In this document: piece after piece, positions 47,388 through 57,735 of the stretch
How the letters are laid out: each line of letters begins with the position of its first letter
How positions within the stretch are numbered: position 1 is the first letter of the stretch
Position numbers and translations under genes: made by a program
Assembly: GCA_021613335.1 (NCBI GenBank)
Contig: JAJTWR010000263.1
Location: 580,001-644,000, forward strand
From: Whitmania pigra
Taxonomy: Eukaryota > Annelida > Clitellata > Hirudinida > Haemopidae
Length of the DNA stretch: 64,000 bases
Direction of reading: 5' to 3'
The notes under the pieces: generated by a model
The model's input: only the letters and a program-made list of their open reading frames with translations
Told to the model about the DNA's origin: nothing
The model's database searches: none

Positions 47388-50326
47388 TTAGAGTGCCACT
47401 TCAGTCTCACAGAATCCTGGTCCTGATGCTGGACCAGCCAGGATGCCTCTCCTAAAAAAGATGCAAATTTATTCATTAAGCAGAATCATCAACATCAAAT
47501 CACTGATAGTCATATTAAGCGGTAAAATTGTGTTTCAGGTTAGTAAATGTGGTTAAGTTTAATCACTTGAGCATTCTGCATCTGTGTTCTTCAAGTCTCA
47601 CTGAAGCAGAATTTTTGTCCCTCACACTCTGAGAACTCCAAAGCCTCTCAGCCACAGCACTGGCGCTTGGCCTAAATTAACAAGTGCCAAGTTATAGTAA
47701 TATTAATGAATATTGAATAAATTCCGATAAAGTTATAAAGTGTTAATGCATAATATCATAACTGACATAACAAAATGACAAGCATTTACAACTAAGTAAT
47801 TATTTGCAAGAAATTGAATTTGTCGCCTAAGTTGAAAAATATGTAGTTGTCTGACTTTATATAAGTGGACTTGAATTCTTATTGATAACTAAGCAAATAA
47901 AATGGAAGAATGTAGTTTTCCATGCATCACATTTGTTATAACCAGTTGCTATACATTTCACGGCAAATAATTGAAAAAATCCAAAAACAAACCATAGTCT
48001 AGAGTGAACGTTAGTCGAATCAACAAATTCTCCCCAAAGACAAGCTTCTCCACCCATCACTAGAGCGTTCTGTTCAGGGGAACCTAGAACAATTGAAAAT
48101 AAGTTGGGATATTAAGAATTTTCAATTATGGTTTCTTGGATTTTAAACCAAAATAAATTCATTTAAATTGGTTAATTTTCTTGCCATAGAAATCATGTGG
48201 ATCAACATCGTAATATTTCTGCCACATTGCCCCGTAATTGATGTAATCCAGGTACCAATTAGTCGAAATGATTGCTTTCAAACCAGCAGATGTCACTTTT
48301 GCCATTTCTTTGACATGATCATCCTTCCACACTTGGATTACAGTAGAGGGATCAACCTACGAGAATAATAAAAACAACTTTAACGATAGCATTAATAGTA
48401 GGGCATTACTTCAAATTATTCCATAAATGTTACAAGACCTTCAAATTGTTGTCAAAGACTTCCTGCCAGACAATGTAATTCTTCTTTAATTTGCCAACAA
48501 TTCCAAGCAACCTATATAAAAAATGATCATTACTATGTAAGGGTATATATATTTTTTTAATGATTTCCAGATTCAACCGCTTCACAATCGGCATTAATTG
48601 ATCTAAGAATAACTGGTGAGACGTACTTCTCGATGTAGAAACTTTCCAATTTAGCGTAATCCCATTCGATTTTCATCTTTCTCATGAAATCATTGATCAG
48701 TGGATTACTCGCCCTGTGCAATTCGATTGATCAATTTCATCTCAGGTCATTGTTATCTCAAATACATAAAAAGTGATCGAGGTGCAACAAAATTACCAGC
48801 AGTCGAATTCGACTTCGTCGCCGCCAAGATGGACATAGGAATCTGGAAATACTTCGGAAACTTCAGTGAAGAAGTCTCGAATGAATTCATAAGTCGAGTT
48901 CTTTGAAGGATCAATCGGACCATATTTTCCGGATGGTTTCGAGCCAGTGTAGCATTCCGTCAAAAGGCCTGGTTGACCGTTCTCCCAAGACCTCGTGTGA
49001 CCTATTAAATATTAGTAATTATTTGCAAACGAGAATAATTACCACAACAATAACTAATACATAATTACATAAAAAGCCAATAATAATATAAATGAAAATC
49101 AAAACACTAAATGAACATGATAAGATTTAAAACCTGGAGTGTCAAATTCCACTACGACCCTGATGCCTCTCACCCTGGCATATTCGATGACACGTGCCAC
49201 CTCGGCCTGGGTGTAAATGTGGGTGTACGGGTGGTATGAACCCTGAGAGAAAAGGAGAATAAATATTCATTATGCGAAAAATTCTTATCAATTTAATTAC
49301 ATACATATTCTTAATAACTAATATCTATTAATAATTTTGACTTTTCACACCTTGAGACTGAGTTTAGGAAATTTGGCGCTTTCATAAGGGAAGGACTGGT
49401 CATCTACGATGTGCCAATGGAAGACATTGATCTTGTTGTATGACATAGCATCCTAAGTTCAACAGACAAGTTGTCAGAAATGTGGCTCCCTTAGAACATC
49501 AGTTTATTTACAAAACTCACCAAACTATGCAGAATTGTTTGAACGGGAAGAAAATGCCTTGTCGAGTCCAACAATATACCTCTCCACGCAAACCTCGGAA
49601 AATCTTCAATCCATGTGTAATTAACTGCTAACTGCAAACAGAAAAAGGTCAATATATTGAATGTTAAAGATGATTTATTAATATTTTAAGGATTCTTTCA
49701 TTGAATTTTGTGATCATCATCACATAAAAAATACTCACTCTTCCATCAATCTTGTGAACAATTTGACTAAATGTTTCCAGTCCTCTTAGGATTCCCCAAA
49801 CACTTTTGGCTTTCAGAGTTGAAGTACTGTCATCAATGACTAATGAATCTGAGTAAAAAAAATTATATTCTAATTATACATCCGGAATTTAACTTGACAG
49901 TATCATTAAACATTAATTGCATGAAGTCTTACAGGATTCATTTGATTCCAGAGTCGGGAGATATTCACAGGGATTCTGGAGAATGACATTAAGCGAGCTG
50001 AGTTTCGGAGCTGCAGCGGGTAAAAACCTGAGATATTTTGGTCTCTGATCAAAGATAATTTTGTAATATCTGGAAAAAGCTTGGTCCAGAATGTCGCAGG
50101 TAAATTCTCCGACCGAAAACTCGAAATCCGAAGTATCGAGAATTTTGAAATTTTTCGACGTCTTGTAGTGCTGGGGGAGAGGCCATGGGGCACCATAATC
50201 AGTAGGTTGTCCTTGTTTTAGATGCTCGCCATCATCGTGCTCTCTGTATCCATTGAGCCTCCCTTTGTTGTGGCACGAGGCTGCAACAAACAACGCCGTG
50301 AAGAAAATCAAATGTCTCGCCCTCAT
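47388..50326 (-). CDS. Beta-hexosaminidase (GH20), intact copy
   Basis: Twelve exons with consistent phases give 540 residues, the usual length of lysosomal hexosaminidases: 49933-50326, 49739-49848, 49521-49631, 49351-49452, 49134-49242, 48797-49001, 48627-48713, 48439-48511, 48185-48356, 47993-48083, 47567-47671 and 47388-47451. A signal peptide ([18 protein letters not shown]) leads to GAPWPLPQ, the N-terminal GH20b domain, then the TIM barrel: [53 protein letters not shown], the catalytic [13 protein letters not shown] (Asp-Glu pair), IVWQEVFDN, and [12 protein letters not shown] with SAVAERLW. Intron 9 appears to use a GC donor (TATG/GCAAGA). The enzyme removes terminal N-acetylhexosamines in the lysosome or, if secreted, outside the cell. 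A truncated paralogue lies at 28.5-30.3 kb; both copies are divergent to micro-exon genes. Confidence 0.95.
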
Positions 50327-50735
50327 TCTCAGACGAATTTTATGAACTTCCCCCTATTTATAAATACAGAATGGTGGAGAAAACTTATTCTTGATTGGGT
50401 CAAAAAACAGAAAACTGACTCACATGATAATTCACGTGATCCTTAGAGAAGGTTAATTTTGACGATGCAAATTTTAACGAATACTTCACCAAAGTTTTAT
50501 TTATTCAGCTGATACAGACTCTATTCAAGAAATTTGTTTACATGTTCGCATAGTATCAGCTGATCAAAAATTCAAGCACTGAACCCAAAATATTTAAAGA
50601 GATATTGGATATATTAACGTTATGATGGATCGCAATGTAAACCATTTTGTATTTCTGATTCCAGACATTAAAAAATCCAGACAAAATACATATTATATTT
50701 TTTTGTTATAAGGCATATGTACGAGAAGTGGGTCA
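50327..50735. promoter_or_regulatory. Hexosaminidase upstream region, shared with the pseudogene copy
   Basis: The 5' flank is duplicated with the pseudogene (30127-30520): AAACTTATTCTTGATTGGGT, GATAATTCACGTG, GCATAGTATCA(G/C)CTGAT and ACGTTATGATGG are common to both. TATTTATAAATAC 14-26 bases upstream of the ATG is a possible TATA element. Confidence 0.55.
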
Positions 50736-50863
50736 AATGTAACGGTAATAATTTTTTTTATTTTTTTCAAATATTTTAAAGTTAAACGTTGTTAAATTTT
50801 AAATAGTTCTTTCCGTTAAAATTAATTGGGTAATATTTTTACATATTAAAATCACGTTTATAG

Positions 50864-51067
50864 GCGGTAACTCGGCCAGAGTATCAGGTTACTTTGTATT
50901 TACAATTTTCAGTGTACTCTGGCCTAGTTGCCGCATATAAACGGCATATTTCACATTAAATTAAAAAATATTTAAATTAAATTACATTAATGTGCTATTT
51001 GTTTATATTTCAGGCATGCTTAGAGGCAAACGCTGATAGCGATGACGACGAAGACGAAGATAATTAA
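50864..51067 (+). CDS. Micro-exon gene 3' module F (signal exon absent)
   Basis: A 24-nt micro-exon (50864-50887, phase 1-1) and a terminal exon (51014-51067) with the acidic end NADSDDDEDEDN and stop. AATAAA is at 51137-51142 in a 3' UTR closely matching module B (GATAAAATAAATTCC, TGGCAAAATGAAACAAGG). The terminal exon reads in phase 0 while the micro-exon leaves phase 1, so this pair would not splice productively as seen. Probably a leftover of a duplicated gene. Confidence 0.5.
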
Positions 51068-51310
51068 GAATAAAACTTTTAGCATCAATTTTTCGAAATA
51101 CATAACACCTTTTGAAGAAAATGTCCATAGAGATAAAATAAATTCCTGGCAAAATGAAACAAGGATTGAAGTCACTTTATGTTAACCGTCAAAATTCGAA
51201 AGCAATGTCTGGTTTAAAATTTTTGAAACTTAAGTTTTAGTTGAAATAACGGATGCTTTAATTTTTAATAATTTGAACCTTAAAAAAGAATATTACTTTA
51301 ATACGTAAAT

Positions 51311-52600
51311 TAGATACCATATGAGCATCATCCATTGCCTTAATAATTTCTGGTGCATTATCACACATCATGACGTGAATCCGACCTGTTAATGGCGTAC
51401 AAATTGGCTCAGAGGAAAACCTGCAACAATCGGTAAAAGCAACAGTCGTTACGTGTAGTATTCGCAACCCAGTTTGCACGGCCACAAAGCGCCCTATGGA
51501 TGAAGCGCTATACAAATGGTTGATCATCCCTGACGCTTACGCTTATGGCGCTTTTCAAATAACCATTATAAATCCCAGTTTTGCACCATTTTTTCTAATA
51601 AATGTGAAATAGGAACGGCGGTATGATGACCTATCGTGTGACTGGCATGTAGCGTTGCACAAAATATCTGTTGAAAAATTTTGAAATCTCCATCCAGCCA
51701 GTGGACAGTCTGACTGAGTAGTGAATCTCTGAGTAGTGCATTGAATACTCCAAACATAAGTTGCGAAACTTACAAGTCAACTCCTTTATCACGTGTAATG
51801 CTCTCAGCTACCTTGGCAACTAGAACTTGATAAATAGTTGTAATGAGTGAGGTTTTAAAATATTCCGAACTTGGCAACTTATATCTACGTTACGTGGCTT
51901 GCTGAATTCACTGGAGTGCTTTACTGTCAGCCACCTCGAATGGCATGCCATCAAGTGCAATGAACTCTGCAATCAGCCTGTGTCTCAGTGTGTTAATTTT
52001 TTATTATTTTTTTTTATTTATAAGATGCAATTGGACCACTAACACAATGTAATTTAAATATTGACTAAAGTCATAACGACCATTAATTATTATTGATTGT
52101 TATTGACGATCTAATTATTATTGATTTTTTGACATTTAAGTCCAAAAACTTTGCTTTATCAAAAGCTTGGTCATTAGTAGGCTGCTTTGAACTTGCGCCT
52201 GATGATGTCATTGCAGTGGTGATGCCGGCAGCTTTCTTCTCTACTTTGGTCTGCTCCACATTCTGTAAGGAAATGGAGTGATGACAACGCCAATGATTGA
52301 CGAGATTGGAGATATTACAAATTGAGACTTACGAACCTCTATGTGATAATAGATTCACACACTCATTACTTCTCATTTTGGAATGGTCAGTAGCAATTAT
52401 TGTGAAATATTCCCACAATGGACTTAGCGACACATTATTTCTTAAATTAGCTGTAATTATAAGTTAAATATAATAAACAATCACACGAAGAGGAACGCAG
52501 GTAATCTGTAACAAGTTTCAAAAATCTTGGCTTTTTAAGGATTATTTTTTTTTATCTAACCATAAATATCGGTATCGATAAGATTATCGGTCGGGCACTA
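51311..52600 (-). mobile_element. ZBED-type hAT transposon remnant with nested SINE
   Basis: On the minus strand the pieces follow the order of a ZBED transposase. They are a decayed BED finger (SPLWEYFTIIATDHSKMR, about 52430-52330), then IAEFIALDGMPFEVAD (about 51990-51930), VHWLDGDFKI (about 51700), HASHTIGHHTAVPISHLLEK, NWDL (about 51566) and, beyond the SINE, RIHVMMCDNAPEIIKAMDDA (about 51390-51330). The right end, on the minus strand, is TAGTGCCCGACCGATAAT, hAT-like. GAGTAAAT (52601-52608) matches ACGTAAAT (51303-51310) at 6 of 8 positions, and the uninterrupted site exists at about 40072 in module B. Many stops; inactive. Confidence 0.82.
51422..51565 (+). mobile_element. tRNA-derived SINE, copy 3, nested in hAT
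   Basis: Decayed copy: GGTAAAAGCAACAGTCGTTACG, a B box changed to ATTCGCAAC, GCGCCCTATGGATGAAGCGC and a tail with CTGACGCTTACGCTTATGGCGC. It splits the hAT transposase between NWDL and RIHVMM. Confidence 0.75.
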
Positions 52601-52786
52601 GAGTAAATAGTTTTAACAAAGTGGCGAATAAATGTTGATATTGAGTGAAATACGTGTCCCACCCAGTAGACCTGGGAACCGTAAGAAACAATGTTAAATC
52701 CAAAAATTAATTAATTGTTTTATTTTTTCATAAAGTTAGATTTTGTTAAATTTGAAATACTTCTTTCCGTTAAAAATAATTGGCAG

Positions 52787-52950
52787 GAGTAAAAGGTTAC
52801 TTTTTAATTACAATTTTCAAATTTGTAACTTCATTATCAAATAAAAAAATATTTAAATTAAATTACATTAACGTGCTATTTGTTTATATTTCAGGCGGGG
52901 GTAAAAAGAGTGGGCACAAGAAAACATACAGGGGCTGATAGTGATGACGA
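52787..52950 (+). CDS. Micro-exon gene 3' module G, broken
   Basis: A 9-nt micro-exon (52787-52795, GAGTAAAAG between TTGGCAG and GTTACTT) and the start of an acidic terminal exon at 52895 (ADSDDDK). LINE-derived sequence takes over just after 52950 before the usual stop. It repeats module B 39550-39800 closely. Confidence 0.45.
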
Positions 52951-53050
52951 CAAAACTTTCTCAAGTCGGTTTTGGAAAAGCAGGCCTTAAATCGACCATG
53001 AGTTGTAGAGCTAATAATATCTGGGGTTAGAGAGTTCCAGGGTTTCGCGA
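52951..53050 (-). mobile_element. Antisense 3' fragment of the 53.5-kb LINE
   Basis: Its reverse complement (CCGAATCGCGAAA, GGAACTCTCTA, CCAGATATTATTAGCTCTAC) matches 54255-54360 of the plus-strand LINE at more than 85% by eye. Confidence 0.75.
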
Positions 53051-53489
53051 TTCGGCTTGAAAGAATTTAGCTGGCTAGTCGCGGCTTTACGTGGCTTGAT
53101 TTTACATGGCCAACCAATGGTCATTTTATATATGAAAATGTAGTTACAAAGTGCAAATGTGTTACTCTATTGCAAAGGCTCCCAACCAGATAGAATTTCA
53201 GGGTCAGCGAGACTTAACCAGCAAGGAAAAAGACAACGACTCTTTCTAAAGTTACCCAGTGCAGTTTTGAAGGTGGAGAATTTAAAGTTTCAGTAGAATG
53301 AATTATGATTCCATATTTTAACAATTTGGATAATATGTCAGAAGATGAAGAGCTGATGAAAGATCTTATTAAATTGTGGACAAATCGTGCTCTTCTGACA
53401 AAATTCTGACGCTCTGCTTGCGGTACTATATGAATGAAGTGCAATTACAATTAAAGATAAATACATTTATTTATTTATTTAATAGATCA

Positions 53490-54480
53490 TGCTTTTCATA
53501 TATATTATGCTTTTCAGAAATGGCATTCAAGTGGGAGGATTGAAGACAAGATTGAAGATTGAAGACAAAAATATCTATAGGCAATTTTATAGAAATCTCA
53601 AGAGGAACATAGAAGACTACCATAAGTCACAGGAAAGCTCACTTATATCAGCTGGAGATACTGGTCGCTTCTATCGATTTGTCAACAGAAAGCTAGCAAC
53701 ACATAACCCAATACAGGAGTAAAAAGACACAATGGAACATTCACCTGTGATCAAACTGAGACAGATAATATACGTAACTTGGTGTCCTCATTGATAGTAA
53801 ACTAACCTTCAAAGCCCATATCAACAAAATCATTCATAAGGCCTTTGTCAGAAAACGCCTAATCCTCAAATGCTTTCGTCCAAGGGACAAGCGAATATTG
53901 ACCAGAGCGTATTGCACTTATGTTCGGCCGATCCTCGAATATTGCTTCCCGGTCTGGAGCCCCCATAAGAAGCAGCTCATAACAAAAATCGAACAAGTCC
54001 AAAGGTTTTTCAGTAGGGCCATACCATTATTACGAAATCTACCTTATATGAGCAGACTTCAGGAACTCGGACTCAGGACACTGGAACACCGACGCCTCAT
54101 CCATGATTTATGCCTCTGTCACAAAATGTTACAGAACTTCACTAACAGCACCATCCCCAAATTCCCGATTTCCTCTTATCTCGCACACGTGGTCAAACCC
54201 TCCGTCTACGCCATGAAAAATGCTCAATTACTCACAGGCTCCATTTCTTCACCAACCGAATCGCGAAATCCTGGAACTCTCTACGCCCAGATATTATTAG
54301 CTCTACAACTCATAGTTGATTTAAGGCCTGCATTTCCAACACCGAAGGTTGAGAAAGTTTTTAACAATTTAATTGACTTAAATTTGGTATATGCACTCTA
54401 CATGTACAGATTATCTGACACCAATTTGTGTTAGTGGTCACTTGTGACCCTCTTTTTGGTTTCAATAAACAAATAAAAGT
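53490..54480 (+). mobile_element. Non-LTR retrotransposon, RT core deleted
   Basis: The first frame (53489-53722) encodes the linker between endonuclease and RT (YRQFYRNLKRNIEDYHKSQ, GRFYRFVNRKLA). The next, from about 53785, encodes the C-terminal thumb region (LGVLIDSKLTFKAHINKI, YVRPILEYCFPVWSPHKK, RLQELGLRTLEHRRLIHDL). The whole palm, including the expected YADD, is absent between them. The tail is AATAAACAAATAAA-rich at 54463-54490. 5' truncated. Confidence 0.85.
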
Positions 54481-54486
54481 AAATAA

Positions 54487-54753
54487 ATAAAATATCAATT
54501 TTATTATTAAGATTAAAATAAAAATACTCACATAAAACAACTTGTCCGACAAATAGATTGAAGACGAATCTATGCAATAAGAATGTTCTGTTGGTATGTT
54601 TATTGTCATTTGTCTTATGAATGGAGTGACTGTTGCACAACTGATTGAATAAAATCAAATATTTTCATTAAAACAGCATCTTCATTGTTTGCAAAGCTTA
54701 TAAAATCTGCCTTGCAACCGACTTGTTTTAAACTTGAACAACCAACCTCGAAA
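54487..54753 (+). promoter_or_regulatory. Upstream flank and core promoter of micro-exon gene copy C
   Basis: Matches 31318-31735 with an internal deletion: ATCAATTTTATTATTAAGAT, TTGTCCGACAAATA, GTTTATTGTCA and CTTATGAATGGAGTGACTG. TATAAAA is at 54699-54705. Confidence 0.78.
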
Positions 54754-56639
54754 ATGAAGTTCCTCATCAGTGCTTTGTTTCTTACTGCTTTCCTCAACTC
54801 CATCATCTCAGGTGGCTTTTGTTAAGTGAATTGAAGCATTGAAATTTAAAAAAAAATTGCGTTTTAGATTAATTTTGAAATAAACTTTTAACTTCTATCA
54901 ATTATTTTATAGATTCCTATTATCACATTTATGCTTGAATGACTTTAATTTGTAAAAATTCATTTCAGCTGGCCTTCTGGATGTTAACGTCAAAGGTTGG
55001 ACGGAAATACTTTTTATATTTAAAATGTGTAACAGCTCGATGCGATTGAATTTATTTACATGTTATTGATATTTCTAACGTGGAATTTTAAATTTTTCAG
55101 TGAAGCTTGGCTTGGACAAGAAGAAACGTAAAACTATCACCAATTGATATCAAACAATCATTACAAGTGAAATTAATTAATATTAATTATTTTCAACTCA
55201 CCTAGATTTGAAAGTGCTCAACGATGCAGGTAATATCGAGAAATACCTGCTCAAAATAATGAATAGTGCAAAACCTTTAAAATTTGTGCATTTACGAATT
55301 ACGGGGCATTTAAAAATTTAATTGACTAAAAATATTTATTTCACTTTTCATGAATGTTTTTAAGATAGTGTATCAACTTAATAAGCATAAAATATTTTAT
55401 GGCTTTAGTGAAATAATCTTTAGAGGGAGGTACGAAAATATGATATCTTAATCATCATATTAAAAGAAATTAATATGATAATATTCTCAAATATCGTCTA
55501 AATTTTATCCCGTTAGTAAATGAACTACTGCACAAAAGTAAGAATTAACTATTAATATTTTAAAGTCTTTATTGAAGTTGCTATTAAAAATTATTTCCAA
55601 TATTTACTGCCTGAGTTACTTGCAACTTAGAACTTAAGTGACCTTTTTTTCAGTACTTCCAAATGAAGACTTAGGACATGCTGAAGGTTTTTATAATTAT
55701 ATCTCAATAATAATTAACAATATTATTCAACAAAATTTATGAAGAAGAATCGCAATAATAAAAATATTTAATTTCACTTGTTGAATTCATGAATTACCAC
55801 CATATTATACATGTTACATATATATATTATACAACATAAAATACATACTTGCATTCCCTTTTTGTAGGCAGTGCGGAGACTATGATAGAACAGAGTAAGC
55901 TTTTAGGAACTTATAGAAATTATATAATTGTTTAAATGTTTGTATCTGAAATTTTTGTAACTAAGTCCAAGTTTATAAATAAGTAATTATTATTGTTTCT
56001 TATTTACGTTTTTCATTTTATAATTTATATTAAATGTTTTCAGGTTTTCAGAACTCTGGACTTGGACCAAATGTTAATTACTAAAATCAATTATTTATTA
56101 ATTTTTTAATAAATCTTATTTGAAATTAAATGTTGCTAAATTCAAAACACTTCGTTCTTTCATTTTCCATGAAAATTAATTGCGTAATATTTCTTTACAA
56201 TAAAATTATTTTTGCAGGAAACTTCGTGGATCTAAAAGGTTAATTTTTGAGTACAAATTTGTAACATTAATTTCAAAAATATTTAAATGCCATTAAATTG
56301 TTATTATTTTACTTCAGTCGTCTTGCCAGGCGTTGAAGAGCTGGCGAGATCTTCATTGCTGATAAATTATTATTTATTGAATAATGTATTCAAATAAATA
56401 TTTTATTAATTAATTTACTTAAATAAATAATTTAGAGTTGTTAAAAATATTTCTAGCTGAATAAATATTATAAGTTGACTAAAAATATCATTCTTGAGTT
56501 AAATTTATTTCTTTAGTTCAGACAACTCTGCATCCACTGGTAGCGATGACGACGATGATAAAGGAATTAAACATTTAGCATTAAAATTTCAAAAATCATA
56601 AAAACTTTTGAAGAAAATGAACAGTGAGATAAAATAAAC
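54754..56639 (+). CDS. Micro-exon secreted peptide gene, copy C (most complete)
   Basis: Exon 1 (54754-54811, MKFLISALFLTAFLNSIIS) is followed by 54969-54995 (27 nt), 55101-55127 (27), 55206-55229 (24), 55517-55537 (21), 55654-55686 (33), 55868-55894 (27) and 56044-56084. The last ends NSGLGPNVNY-stop, with AATAAA at 56108-56113. All internal exons are phase 1-1 with AG and GT flanks, giving an 85-residue precursor if all are joined. Further exons lie downstream: 56218-56238 (21 nt, NFVDLK), one starting 56318 (VLPGVEELARSS) and an acidic one from 56517 (SDNSASTGSDDDDD), with AATAAA at 56633-56638. This implies a choice of last exon. Mature segments include GLLDVNVK, KLGLDKKK, NELLHK and LPNEDLGHAE. 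Some donors (GTTGGA, GTTTTT) are weak but conserved between copies. Secretion is inferred from the signal peptide; function unknown. Confidence 0.75.
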
Positions 56640-57735
56640 TCTGCAAGTTGTTGCCCTTCAAAATTTTGTTTTTAATTAGAGACAGCAAAAGTTGAAAATT
56701 AAATTTATTTTGGTCCAAAAAATGAAGACATTTGCTCATAAAACTCTTAGCTTTCTCAAAAGAACTTTTCTGAAAAATCGTTTGTTTTTTCGTTATAACA
56801 CTTCAGTTATTACTCGTACAAAGCTTATTTATTCTGTCATTATTGCATATATCCAAATGGCCTTTGTTTCTTGTTATTAATTAATTAAAATGTAATTACT
56901 TATTATTGTTAATAACCACACATATAGATCACAACCTAATTAAAATAACCAGGGACGCTCAAAATCCTAAGATAGCGTCATTCACCTGTTTAAAATTAGC
57001 ATATTTATGTTATTTTGAATTTATATTACCAAAATCTGTCAAAGCAGAAATTATTATAATAGTAGCAACCAATAATAACAGTGATGAACTAAAAATATCA
57101 GTTATATTGTCGTGTCCTTACCCGTGATGTTGACAATTGTGCCGAAAACTGGCACATATTTTATGATAATGAATCAAGCTCCTTAAACCAGTGTAACCGT
57201 TATTATGAATATAATAGAATTTGACTTTGAAATCGGCGGAGACTTATGATTTACAAATCGACGGTGCCCGCGATATTATTCAGCTTGGCTCGACCTAACT
57301 TCAAATCGACTGGCTGCTGTCGGCTCGGCTCGACGGCTCCCAGGTCTATCACCAAGTATCTAATTAATCTGAAATTTAACCTGAAATCAATAGCTAACGT
57401 CTTTCAGACACTTCGCACGTTTTTGAGGCAGTCTTGAAAACTTTTGTCATCTTTTGAATCTTTATTGTTAGTAAATTTGTAATTTAACCAGTAGTTTAAT
57501 ACTTTATCAGTCCTGGCGAAGATGTCGAGTAGTCCTGTGTTCATGGCAATACAGCTTTACAGTAAATAATATCTTTACAGTAAATTATTATAATATCTTA
57601 TTTAATACATTACATAATATTTTTAATAACCAAAATCCATCAATGTTAAAATGTTATACTGCATGTTACATCTATAGATTAAAGTCCAATTTAAAAGAAA
57701 TAAATACGCCAAAATAAATATTTAGAATGTTTATA
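56640..57735. other. No gene recognised
   Basis: AT-rich spacer between micro-exon gene C and the LINE. A GC-richer patch at 57230-57350 (TCGGCTCGGCTCGACGG) has no reading frame or RNA signature I can name. Confidence 0.5.

Noticed and set aside
49906..50196. Open frame overlapping hexosaminidase exon 1 (and 29422-29640 in the pseudogene)
   Set aside because: It is another frame of the same strand over conserved exon 1; the hexosaminidase frame explains the sequence.
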